9,120 nt of DNA from Rhodospirillaceae bacterium. GTDB lineage: Bacteria > Pseudomonadota > Alphaproteobacteria > Micavibrionales > Micavibrionaceae. Each line of letters starts with the position of its first letter. The first letter of the stretch is position 1. The translations under genes and the position numbers were made by a program. Where the stretch lies: contig DMIT01000004.1 of NCBI GenBank assembly GCA_003452275.1, forward strand, positions 1 to 9,120, written 5' to 3'. Shown here piece after piece: positions 1 through 6,681 of this stretch. The notes beneath the pieces are model-generated. The model had not been told where the DNA came from, searched no databases, and saw only the letters and a program-made list of their open reading frames with translations.

Positions 1-1025
1 CGAATGGCCTCGGCATAGGCGAAGATATGGGCGGCAGGATTGGCGAGAAGAATTTTTTTCTCGTGCCATGCCGCTTCCAGATCGGGGGCCGTTCCATGCG
101 GCGGGTCGGCCAGAAGCGTCCCGTCAGCAGATACAAGGGTCGAGTCCATCAAACCCAAAGATTTATGTTCCCCTGCGACTTGGTCAGAGATGACATCGCC
201 GTCATAATTTTTAAGGGCGATAATCATGCCGTTCATTTTCCCCTGCGGAATTTTCGAGACAACAGCATCAATCAATTGAACCTTATCATTAAAGTTGATA
301 CCCGCGGCTTTGAATTTTTCTGCATAAGACTCTTTGAAAATCTGGTTAAAGATATCAATAAACCGCCCGTCATAGACCGGATTGATCGTGTCTTTTCCTG
401 CGAAAATAACGGATTTTCCCATGGCCAATCCTTGCTGGAACAGGGCATGGGCATAATCACGAATAGAGCTGTCGGTTTCGGTGGTCAATAAGGCCACGCC
501 ATTATCCACCTTGCGGTTTTCAACCAATATGTGGGTCGATCCGTCATCCCCTTCGAAAATAATCTTGAGCTTTCCGCGTCCCGGAATGGCAACGTTGGGC
601 GCGCCATAAATACCGCCCACTGCCTGACGCACAATAGTCACATCATGCATCAACGGGGCAAATTTCTGGATGCCTTCGATTTCGATGGTATTGCGGAGAA
701 TGGCCGCGCCGTTAATCGCGCGGCGGATGATGCCGTTCGGGGAATCCCATTTCTGGGACAAGCCCAGTTTACGGGCTTCTTCTGTCGTCGGGGTAATGGT
801 CGGCCCTTTGACCGCGGTTTTATGGGTCTTTAAATCTGCAATCGCCGCATTTAACGCTTCGTCCTGCGTTTTATCACGCGCCTGTAGGGAAATATCATGG
901 ACTTTCCAGTCCACATCGAAAAACGGAGCAATGAGCTGTTCGCGAATTTCAGCAGACATATATGGCCAGACGCCATCCCCTGTCATATCGACGATAGAAC
1001 CATTGATTTTATAGGATGCGGACAT
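1..1025 (-). CDS. icd: Isocitrate dehydrogenase, type II (eukaryotic-like) family, C-terminus cut by window edge
   Basis: Oxidative decarboxylation of isocitrate to 2-oxoglutarate in the TCA cycle, in the cytoplasm. 341 complete codons are visible; family members are about 405-415 residues, so roughly the last 65-75 are missing. The match to homodimeric type II enzymes runs along the length: TITP at 76-79, SPNG at 95-98, YDGRF at 218-222 and KNYDGD at 272-277. Aligned by eye to human IDH1, the substrate and metal residues are kept: T78, S95, N97, R101, R111, R133, Y140, K211, T213, D253, D277 and D281. The NADP 2'-phosphate contacts are not: HGTAPDL at 310-316 replaces HGTVTRH, and Q261 sits where IDH1 has K260. 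NAD use is therefore possible, although the family is usually annotated as NADP-dependent. The ATG at 1025 has AAAGGG 8 nt upstream. The gene is separated from the upstream operon by 109 bp containing a hairpin, so it probably has its own promoter. Confidence 0.9.
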   Translation of the reverse strand, partial: MSASYKINGSIVDMTGDGVWPYMSAEIREQLIAPFFDVDWKVHDISLQARDKTQDEALNAAIADLKTHKTAVKGPTITPTTEEARKLGLSQKWDSPNGIIRRAINGAAILRNTIEIEGIQKFAPLMHDVTIVRQAVGGIYGAPNVAIPGRGKLKIIFEGDDGSTHILVENRKVDNGVALLTTETDSSIRDYAHALFQQGLAMGKSVIFAGKDTINPVYDGRFIDIFNQIFKESYAEKFKAAGINFNDKVQLIDAVVSKIPQGKMNGMIIALKNYDGDVISDQVAGEHKSLGLMDSTLVSADGTLLADPPHGTAPDLEAAWHEKKILLANPAAHIFAYAEAI

Positions 1026-1108
1026 AGCGGGAACCCTTTCAGGGAGATTAGGAAATTAAATCTGGGTTTCAGTATCCCAAAAAAAGATTAACAAATTCCT
1101 GCGATGCT

Positions 1109-1134
1109 TGTCAGAAAACGGCACCTTTCTGACA
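1109..1134 (-). terminator. Hairpin directly after the 304-aa gene, possible operon end
   Basis: A perfect 9-bp inverted repeat (TGTCAGAAA / TTTCTGACA, 8-nt loop) begins at the base immediately after the TAA of the 304-residue gene. No U-tract follows on the minus strand (the next bases are AGCATCGC), so it is not a canonical intrinsic terminator; it may protect the 3' end, act as a weak terminator or assist factor-dependent termination. The remaining sequence to the icd start (1026-1108) holds a T-run and a TTTAAT at 1060-1055 that could be a -10 element, but no convincing -35 is seen. Confidence 0.4.
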
Positions 1135-2049
1135 TTATCCCCCCATGGGATTCAGTTCTTTATCAACGCCCGGCGCATCCGGCCCGATTTGGATATCTTC
1201 CGACAATTTCACCGTCCTGACAGGCTGTTTTTCCAGCAAGATCACGTCCGCAAGGATATTAAAGGCCTCTGCATAGGAAATTTTACCGTCATCAAGATCA
1301 TACTGGGTCTGGCGGGCCAGATCATCATAAATCCTGTCCCGTTCCATGGCGAGCAATTCATCACCTTGGAAATCCTGCACAGGGAAATCGGCCGTCTCCA
1401 GACTGTCTCTGGATATATAATCATCTTCGCTATCCAGAGCGTAAGTTTCCTTGCCTTCTTCGAAATTCTGGGCCAGACGGCTTGCCTTGCGCGTCTCTTT
1501 TTTATCCTTCACGTAATCATTGACCGTGTTTGAGACCATGGCAACCACGGCCCCAGCCGCGCCGATGGCCCCCGATACAATTTCATCCAGAGTACGGATG
1601 CCGAAACGGGCGCGACGTTCGGCCTGTTTTTCATCGAGTTTTGTAAAGAGTTTGGGGTCGGCAATATCGCGCGTCGCGATTTCCTTATTGGTCTGCGCAA
1701 CCTTGGCCATGAAAGCCTTACGGCTTAAATCATTTTCTGAAGCAAATGCGCTGGCCCCCGCTGCCAGAAAACTCATGGAAGAGATTTCAAATTTTCTGAG
1801 CTTCTCCGCCGCGTTTTCTTCGTCCGACAAGGCCTCATCTTCGGAAAAATCGAGAATAGGATCAAGGAAGACCCTGTATTTGCGTGAGCCTTCGCCACCG
1901 CCATCCCCTGAGGACGATTCATCATTCTCTTCTTCTGTGTCCCCATTGTCTGCCCCCTGCGTGGCCGCAGTGGCAGCATAATCATCCGCAATCGTTTTAT
2001 AATGTTGCGGGTCTTCGGGCGGGACAGGTGGATTGGTCGAATGTGTCAT
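1135..2049 (-). CDS. Uncharacterised acidic 304-aa protein at the end of the secretion/ppx operon
   Basis: I do not recognise this protein. Residues 1-56 look disordered: Pro-rich at the start, then rich in Asp, Glu, Ser and Gly. Residues 80-150 are charged and probably helical with an Ala-rich patch near 95-103. Residues 158-173 form a Gly/Ala/Val hydrophobic stretch followed by a basic segment (KDKKETRK, 181-188), which could be a short membrane-associating or buried helix. Residues 230-275 look helix-loop-helix, with a degenerate EF-hand-like loop DLDDGKISYAE (251-261). No signal peptide is visible. The reading frame is a continuous open frame and fits snugly 9 nt after the preceding stop. 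The ATG at 2049 has no good Shine-Dalgarno sequence (A-rich leader), so translation may depend on coupling to the preceding phosphatase gene. A hairpin follows its stop codon. Confidence refers to it being a real gene; function is unknown. Confidence 0.82.
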   Translation of the reverse strand: MTHSTNPPVPPEDPQHYKTIADDYAATAATQGADNGDTEEENDESSSGDGGGEGSRKYRVFLDPILDFSEDEALSDEENAAEKLRKFEISSMSFLAAGASAFASENDLSRKAFMAKVAQTNKEIATRDIADPKLFTKLDEKQAERRARFGIRTLDEIVSGAIGAAGAVVAMVSNTVNDYVKDKKETRKASRLAQNFEEGKETYALDSEDDYISRDSLETADFPVQDFQGDELLAMERDRIYDDLARQTQYDLDDGKISYAEAFNILADVILLEKQPVRTVKLSEDIQIGPDAPGVDKELNPMGG

Positions 2050-2058
2050 GCTTTTATT

Positions 2059-2964
2059 TTACTTTGTTTTTGCGCTAGATAAAAGAAATTCATGCGCCAC
2101 CCCGTCCCGCACCCCTGCCGTTGACACAACGAAGTTGCGGATATTGAGGTCAGACAACACGGATTCCAAGGTAAAAGCGGCAATTCCCGATAATTTGGCC
2201 TGATGCGATTCCATGCGATAGTTATTGGCAATGGTGACCTCATCCAACTCTCTGATATGTTTACAGAATTCGATAACAGCCGGTGTCGGGATCATATATC
2301 TCTGAAGTTCCGTTTTAATCCCTTGGCTTCGCATATAGGCCAATGCCAAAATACGCCATGATCCGCCAATCGCGTAGAGATGGCCCAGATTTCCAAAACG
2401 GGATTTGAGCGGCAGTAAAAAGCCGGAAATATTTTCCCGCGCCGCATCGCCCATAGCCTGCACACGATAAGCCCCCATCGGCAGGCTGATCGTGTCATGA
2501 ACCCTATCCTCATAAATTCTTGCCAGCTCTAACGACCCGCCACCAAAATCAGCGACAACGCCGTCCGCATCAGGCGCAAACATCAATACACCGCGCGCTG
2601 CATAACCGGCTTCTTCATCTCCGGAAATAATGCGAATGGTCAGCCCCAGTTCGCTCTGCGCGCGATGGATAAAATCCGGCCCGTTTGCCGCATCGCGCAA
2701 GGCCGCAGTTCCCACGACCTGCAAAGAAGACGTATGATAAATATCAGAGAGGATTTTATAAGCCTGCAAAGCCTTGAACGCAACCTCAACGGCATCGGGA
2801 TTCAAAAGTCCCGTTGTCCCCAGATCACGGCCCAAAGGACAAATGACTTTTTCATTAAAAATTTTCTCGGGCGGGTTATGGGCGGTATCATAGACAACCA
2901 TCCGCACCGAATTTGATCCGATGTCGATAACCCCCAAAGACCGATGCGCGGATTGATAGGGCAT
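2059..2964 (-). CDS. Ppx/GppA-family phosphatase (exopolyphosphatase / pppGpp phosphohydrolase), short form
   Basis: Member of the actin-like ASKHA fold family that hydrolyses terminal phosphates of polyphosphate or pppGpp in the cytoplasm. Visible motifs: phosphate-1 loop DIGSNSVRM (14-22), GTAALRDA (85-92), the SGDEEA segment (114-119) carrying the expected catalytic acidic residue, phosphate-2 loop DFGGGSLEL (139-147), AIGGSWR (198-204) and the closing STAGVRDG (281-288). At 301 residues it consists of the catalytic fold alone; E. coli Ppx and GppA are about 500 residues with a C-terminal HD-like domain that is absent here. Such short forms are known, so this is not evidence of truncation. 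The sequence cannot separate Ppx from GppA activity. The ATG at 2964 has a GGGGGA ribosome site that begins inside the stop codon of the upstream hlyD-type gene, which argues for co-transcription and translational coupling with the secretion genes. Confidence 0.9.
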   Translation of the reverse strand: MPYQSAHRSLGVIDIGSNSVRMVVYDTAHNPPEKIFNEKVICPLGRDLGTTGLLNPDAVEVAFKALQAYKILSDIYHTSSLQVVGTAALRDAANGPDFIHRAQSELGLTIRIISGDEEAGYAARGVLMFAPDADGVVADFGGGSLELARIYEDRVHDTISLPMGAYRVQAMGDAARENISGFLLPLKSRFGNLGHLYAIGGSWRILALAYMRSQGIKTELQRYMIPTPAVIEFCKHIRELDEVTIANNYRMESHQAKLSGIAAFTLESVLSDLNIRNFVVSTAGVRDGVAHEFLLSSAKTK

Positions 2965-2969
2965 GGAAA

Positions 2970-2977
2970 TCCCCCTA
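2970..2977 (-). promoter_or_regulatory. Ribosome binding site of the Ppx/GppA gene overlapping the upstream stop codon
   Basis: On the minus strand TAGGGGGA joins the TAG stop of the HlyD-type gene (2977-2975) to a G-rich Shine-Dalgarno sequence, 5 nt before the ATG at 2964. The arrangement implies translational coupling. Confidence 0.55.
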
Positions 2978-4375
2978 TTTCTCGTTCATTGAATTTTCAA
3001 CCGTTTTAAAGAACGGTTTCATCAAATATTCCATGACGGTTTTTTTGCCGGTCTGGATATCGACCGTTGCCACCATCCCCGGAATAATCGGTAGGGTTTC
3101 GCCTTTTCTGTGCAGTGAATTTTCTTTGGTGCGCACTTTCACGCGATAGAAAAATTCACCTTTTTCATTCTTGATGGTATCGGCGGAAATGTCCGACACT
3201 TCGCCTTTTAACCCACCATAAATGGTGAAGTCATAAGCGGTAATCTTGACCATCGCCGGCAACCCCGGGCGCAGACGTGCAATATCGGACGGACGGATTT
3301 TTGCCTCAACCAACAGGTTATCATCAATCGGAACGATTTCGGCAATCGGGTCACCTGGTCTGACAACACCGCCGACAGTATTGATTTTAAAATCTTTAAT
3401 CGTACCATTTACGGGCGATCTGATTTCCGTACGGTCTTTTTTATCGGTGAGGGCGCTCAAAGATTGTTTCACCGTATTAATCTCGGCAGTCTTTGCAGTC
3501 AGTTCGGTTTGCGCATCAGCGATAGAACTTTTTTTCATCTCGCTAATCCGCGCCTGTGCTTCGGCAATTGCCGATTTCGCGCGCGGGATGGCGGCCAGAA
3601 CACCGTTTAATTCGGTTTGTTTTTCTTTGATCCCGCGTTCCAGTTGAATCAGTTCGATTTTCGGGGCCGACCCTTTTGCCACCAATGGCTCGGTCATTCT
3701 TTTTTCTTCCTGAGACAAACGAATAACCCCTGCCAGATCGCCCGACTTGGTGGTCAGTTCGCTGACTTCTTGCTTGCGCTGGGATAATTGCTGTTCCAGT
3801 ACGGATACTTGCCCCTGCAATTTTTCTTTGTTGGCGCGGAAAGCATTCAATTCTTCGGTAATGCTTTGCGGGGATTTTTTCATGATCTCGTCAGGAAAGT
3901 TCACTGTGTCTTTTCCATCGACCTGGGCTTGCAAGCGAATAATCGCGGCTAATAAACCCATATATTTGGCTTCGTTGGTGCCGAGATCGGATTGAGCCCC
4001 GACATCACGCAGACGCATAATGATCTCGTCTTTTTTGACCTGATCGCCTTCCTGAAACATAAAGGCATCCACGATACCGCCTTCCAGATTCTGGATGACC
4101 TGAACTTCGCCGACAGGAATAATCTGACCTTCGCCGCGCGCTGTTTCATCCAGCGTCGCAAAGGAAGCCCATAATACAAAGACAACGAAGAACAGAAACA
4201 AACCGACCAGAATAAAGTGACGATGCAACGGCAATTCATCATCGGTCATAAAATAGCGGTCGGCATAGGCCTGCACGCGGTCGGTGTTTTCCTTCATCCA
4301 GCCTTGACGGATTTTATCCCAGTCGGCGGCTTCGTTCATGTTGAGATTTTCTTTCGGAACGGGTTTCTTGGTCAT
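2975..4375 (-). CDS. Type I secretion membrane-fusion protein, HlyD/LapC family
   Basis: Periplasmic adaptor linking the inner-membrane ABC transporter to the outer-membrane TolC channel. It has 466 residues, normal for HlyD-type adaptors. In order: a charged cytoplasmic N-terminus (1-50); one membrane segment (about 53-73); first half of the lipoyl/biotinyl-like domain (85-123, with NLEGGIV at 96-102); a long heptad-rich alpha-helical hairpin (about 135-315, rich in Lys, Glu, Gln and Ala); second lipoyl half starting RSPVNGTI (319-326); a beta-barrel region (about 355-445); and the classic C-terminal family signature PGMVATVDIQTG (432-443) leading into YLMKPF (450-455). The start at 4375 is 2 nt after the TAA of the ABC gene, with AGGTGA 6 nt before the ATG, so the two are almost certainly translated together. 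An in-frame Met at residue 13 is a less likely alternative start. Confidence 0.95.
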   Translation of the reverse strand: MTKKPVPKENLNMNEAADWDKIRQGWMKENTDRVQAYADRYFMTDDELPLHRHFILVGLFLFFVVFVLWASFATLDETARGEGQIIPVGEVQVIQNLEGGIVDAFMFQEGDQVKKDEIIMRLRDVGAQSDLGTNEAKYMGLLAAIIRLQAQVDGKDTVNFPDEIMKKSPQSITEELNAFRANKEKLQGQVSVLEQQLSQRKQEVSELTTKSGDLAGVIRLSQEEKRMTEPLVAKGSAPKIELIQLERGIKEKQTELNGVLAAIPRAKSAIAEAQARISEMKKSSIADAQTELTAKTAEINTVKQSLSALTDKKDRTEIRSPVNGTIKDFKINTVGGVVRPGDPIAEIVPIDDNLLVEAKIRPSDIARLRPGLPAMVKITAYDFTIYGGLKGEVSDISADTIKNEKGEFFYRVKVRTKENSLHRKGETLPIIPGMVATVDIQTGKKTVMEYLMKPFFKTVENSMNEK

Positions 4376-4377
4376 GC

Positions 4378-6669
4378 TTATTCACCTGTCCTTCCGGAAA
4401 ATTCACGATTTTGCAAACGACGGATAATGTCATCCCGCGGGCCATAAGCAACGATATGACCGCGATCCATCAGAATCAATTTATCAACCAGATCCAACAT
4501 CGCACCTTTATGCGTAATCACAATCGTCGTCTTGCCTTGAGAAATCACTTTTAATTTCTCGCGCAGGCGCATCTCGGATGTCGGGTCAAGCGATGCGGTC
4601 GGTTCATCCAGAATCAGAACGGGCGGATCGTACAAAAGAGATCGGGCAATCGCAACCGCCTGACGCTGACCGCCAGACAAAGATTCACCGCGCTCACCAA
4701 CGGGAGTATCTAATCCCTTTTCTGAATCCCGCAAGAATTCCATGACGCCGGCCAGTTCGGCCGCACGCACCACCGCAGCCTCAGGCGCTGTTTCATGGCC
4801 CATGGTAATATTTTCGCGGATGGAACCGTAAAATAAATTCGGGCTTTGCTGAACGGCGCCGATACTGCGGCGCAGATCACCCGGGTCAATCTGGCGTACA
4901 TCGGTATTGTCGAGAAGGATCGCCCCGTCATCGGCCTGATACAAATTGACCAGCAAGCGCGCCAATGTTGTTTTACCGGAACCGACCGCGCCGATAATGC
5001 CCACATGTTCACCCGGTTCAATCGAGAATTTAAGCCCTTTCAAAGCCGGATGGGTTTGCCCCGGATATTTAAAGACCACATCCCGAAATTCGATTTTCCC
5101 TTCGATACGGGATTTGGAAATGAAATGTTTCCCGGCCGGACGCTCCACAGGGCGTTTCATCAAATCTTCAAGATGGCGCAGCGATTGCCAGCTTTGGTTA
5201 AAGCGGGTCAACAACCCTGCCACCTGCGACAATGGCCCCAACGCACGACCGACCAGCATCACGGAACCAACCAGCGCCCCTTGCGTCATCATCGCGTTGG
5301 AAATCATATAGACACCGGCAATCACCATCGCGATGGTTGTCAATTGTTGAATGAACATCGAAAAATTAAGCGCAAAAGACGCAACCCGTTTAGAACGAAC
5401 GGTGGTGCGCGATCCCTTCTCGCTCAATTCTTCCCAACGGCGTTGGACATGACCTTCGGCAGCTTGGGTTTTAATGGTTTCAAGACCAGTAATGGTTTCG
5501 AACAATAATGCATTTTTCAATGCGCTTTCCTGCATCGATTCTTTGGTAATGCGCGCCATCGGCTTTTGCAAAATCCATCCCGCAAACATCACAATCGGAA
5601 TCGCCGTCAGCGGAATAAGCGCCAAAGGCCCCGCAATAATCGCAATAATAATAATAAAGAACAAAGAGAACGGCAGATCAACCAGAGCCGTCATCGTCGC
5701 CGAGGTGAAGAAATCGCGGATGGTTTCAAACTCGCGCATATGGCTGGCCATCACCCCCGCACTGGCAGGGCGGGCCGCCAGAGTCATGCCCAGAAGCTGT
5801 TCAAATAATTTTGCAGAAATTTTGACGTCGGATTTTCGTCCGGCAATATCCAGGAAATAAGACCGCATATTCTTGATCGCAAAATCAAAGCAATACACAA
5901 TCAGCGCGCCCAGCGATAACACCCATAATGTTTCATAGGCGCTATTCGGAATAACCCGATCATAGACGTTCATAATATAAAGCGTACTGGCCAACGCGAA
6001 GCAGTTAATCATCACGGTCGCCATAATGACTTCGCGATAAATTTTCCAGTTTTCTTTGAGCGCACCCCAAAACCAGTCACGCGCCGTATCAATCACAGCG
6101 GGGCCGGCCCGTTCGTCATTGCGGGCAACAGGGCGCACATAGAATGTGTAACCGGTATAGAGCATTTTCAGTTGGGATAATTTGACAATCTTGCGTTCGT
6201 CCGGATTTTCGGGGAACTGCAGGACAAAACCCGATTCAGGATGAATGGTAACATCTTTACCATGCTCTTTTTTAGGCAATTGGTTTTTCGGGAATTTCAC
6301 ATCCCACAAAATGCAGGCCTGATTATGACCGAGAACGAGAATACATGGCAGATTAGGCGCAATCGCCAATCCTTCCAGAGACCTTTCCACAAGACGAGAG
6401 GTCATATCCGCCCTGACAGCGGCCCGTTCGAACAAGGACGGGGTAATTCCTGCGGCAGAAACCGGCAACCCTGCCACAAGTGAATTTTCGCTGGTGCGAC
6501 GACCATAATGCCCCGCCAGAATGCGCAAACATTCAATCAGGGGGGAATGAATAGCCAGCCGATCAGCCTCTAAAGGCCAATTCTCTGACAATCCTTCTCG
6601 AGAGTCTACGTCTTTTGACGAAGAAGACGCTACCGATGGGGCAGCGTCTTTATCATTGGTCAAGTCCAT
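4378..6669 (-). CDS. Type I secretion ABC transporter (permease/ATPase, LapB/LssB-type) with C39-like domain
   Basis: Inner-membrane exporter whose ATP hydrolysis drives the type I secretion system. It has 763 residues in three parts. Residues 1-35 are a Ser/Asp-rich leader. Residues 40-180 resemble a C39 peptidase-like domain (SPLIECLRILAGHYGR at 42-57), but the catalytic Cys and His positions appear lost, so it should bind substrate rather than cleave it. Residues 205-480 are the transmembrane domain, with hydrophobic segments near 213-233, 246-264, 326-348, 349-366 and 438-457. Residues 520-763 are the nucleotide-binding domain: Walker A GAVGSGKT (560-567), Q-loop Q608, signature LSGGQ (664-668), Walker B VLILDE (684-689) with E689, and switch H720. 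All ATPase residues are intact. It fits the LssB-type family that pairs with large RTX or adhesin substrates. The ATG at 6669 is preceded by AGGAA, which overlaps the tolC stop codon. Confidence 0.95.
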   Translation of the reverse strand: MDLTNDKDAAPSVASSSSKDVDSREGLSENWPLEADRLAIHSPLIECLRILAGHYGRRTSENSLVAGLPVSAAGITPSLFERAAVRADMTSRLVERSLEGLAIAPNLPCILVLGHNQACILWDVKFPKNQLPKKEHGKDVTIHPESGFVLQFPENPDERKIVKLSQLKMLYTGYTFYVRPVARNDERAGPAVIDTARDWFWGALKENWKIYREVIMATVMINCFALASTLYIMNVYDRVIPNSAYETLWVLSLGALIVYCFDFAIKNMRSYFLDIAGRKSDVKISAKLFEQLLGMTLAARPASAGVMASHMREFETIRDFFTSATMTALVDLPFSLFFIIIIAIIAGPLALIPLTAIPIVMFAGWILQKPMARITKESMQESALKNALLFETITGLETIKTQAAEGHVQRRWEELSEKGSRTTVRSKRVASFALNFSMFIQQLTTIAMVIAGVYMISNAMMTQGALVGSVMLVGRALGPLSQVAGLLTRFNQSWQSLRHLEDLMKRPVERPAGKHFISKSRIEGKIEFRDVVFKYPGQTHPALKGLKFSIEPGEHVGIIGAVGSGKTTLARLLVNLYQADDGAILLDNTDVRQIDPGDLRRSIGAVQQSPNLFYGSIRENITMGHETAPEAAVVRAAELAGVMEFLRDSEKGLDTPVGERGESLSGGQRQAVAIARSLLYDPPVLILDEPTASLDPTSEMRLREKLKVISQGKTTIVITHKGAMLDLVDKLILMDRGHIVAYGPRDDIIRRLQNREFSGRTGE

Positions 6670-6675
6670 GACTTG

Positions 6676-6681
6676 TTCCTA
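6676..6681 (-). promoter_or_regulatory. Ribosome binding site of the ABC transporter gene overlapping the tolC stop codon
   Basis: TAGGAA on the minus strand contains both the TAG stop of the TolC-type gene (6681-6679) and an AGGAA Shine-Dalgarno core, 6 nt before the ATG at 6669. This supports the start choice and translational coupling. Confidence 0.6.

Noticed and set aside
27..1014. Three overlapping plus-strand open frames
   Set aside because: All are antisense to isocitrate dehydrogenase, whose catalytic motifs are clear on the minus strand.
1055..1060. TTTAAT as a -10 element of an icd promoter
   Set aside because: No acceptable -35 hexamer lies 16-18 bp upstream, so it was not listed as a promoter.
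1108..1533. Plus-strand 141-codon open frame with hydrophobic stretches
   Set aside because: It overlaps the C-terminal half of the 304-aa gene on the opposite strand, has no visible ribosome site, and the apparent hydrophobicity is an antisense effect.
1520..1981. Plus-strand 153-codon open frame, Ala/Ser-rich
   Set aside because: It is antisense to the 304-aa gene. The minus-strand frame is longer and fits the operon spacing, and the Ser/Ala runs are what its acidic codons give in reverse.
2059..2964. Possible truncation of a full-length Ppx with a lost HD domain
   Set aside because: The protein ends cleanly after the last motif of the catalytic fold, the next gene follows in 9 nt, and no remnant of an HD domain is seen in the neighbouring frame.
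4846..5508. Plus-strand 220-codon open frame
   Set aside because: It lies antisense to the conserved transmembrane and nucleotide-binding parts of the ABC transporter, and its product is Arg/His/Gln-rich with no recognisable motif.
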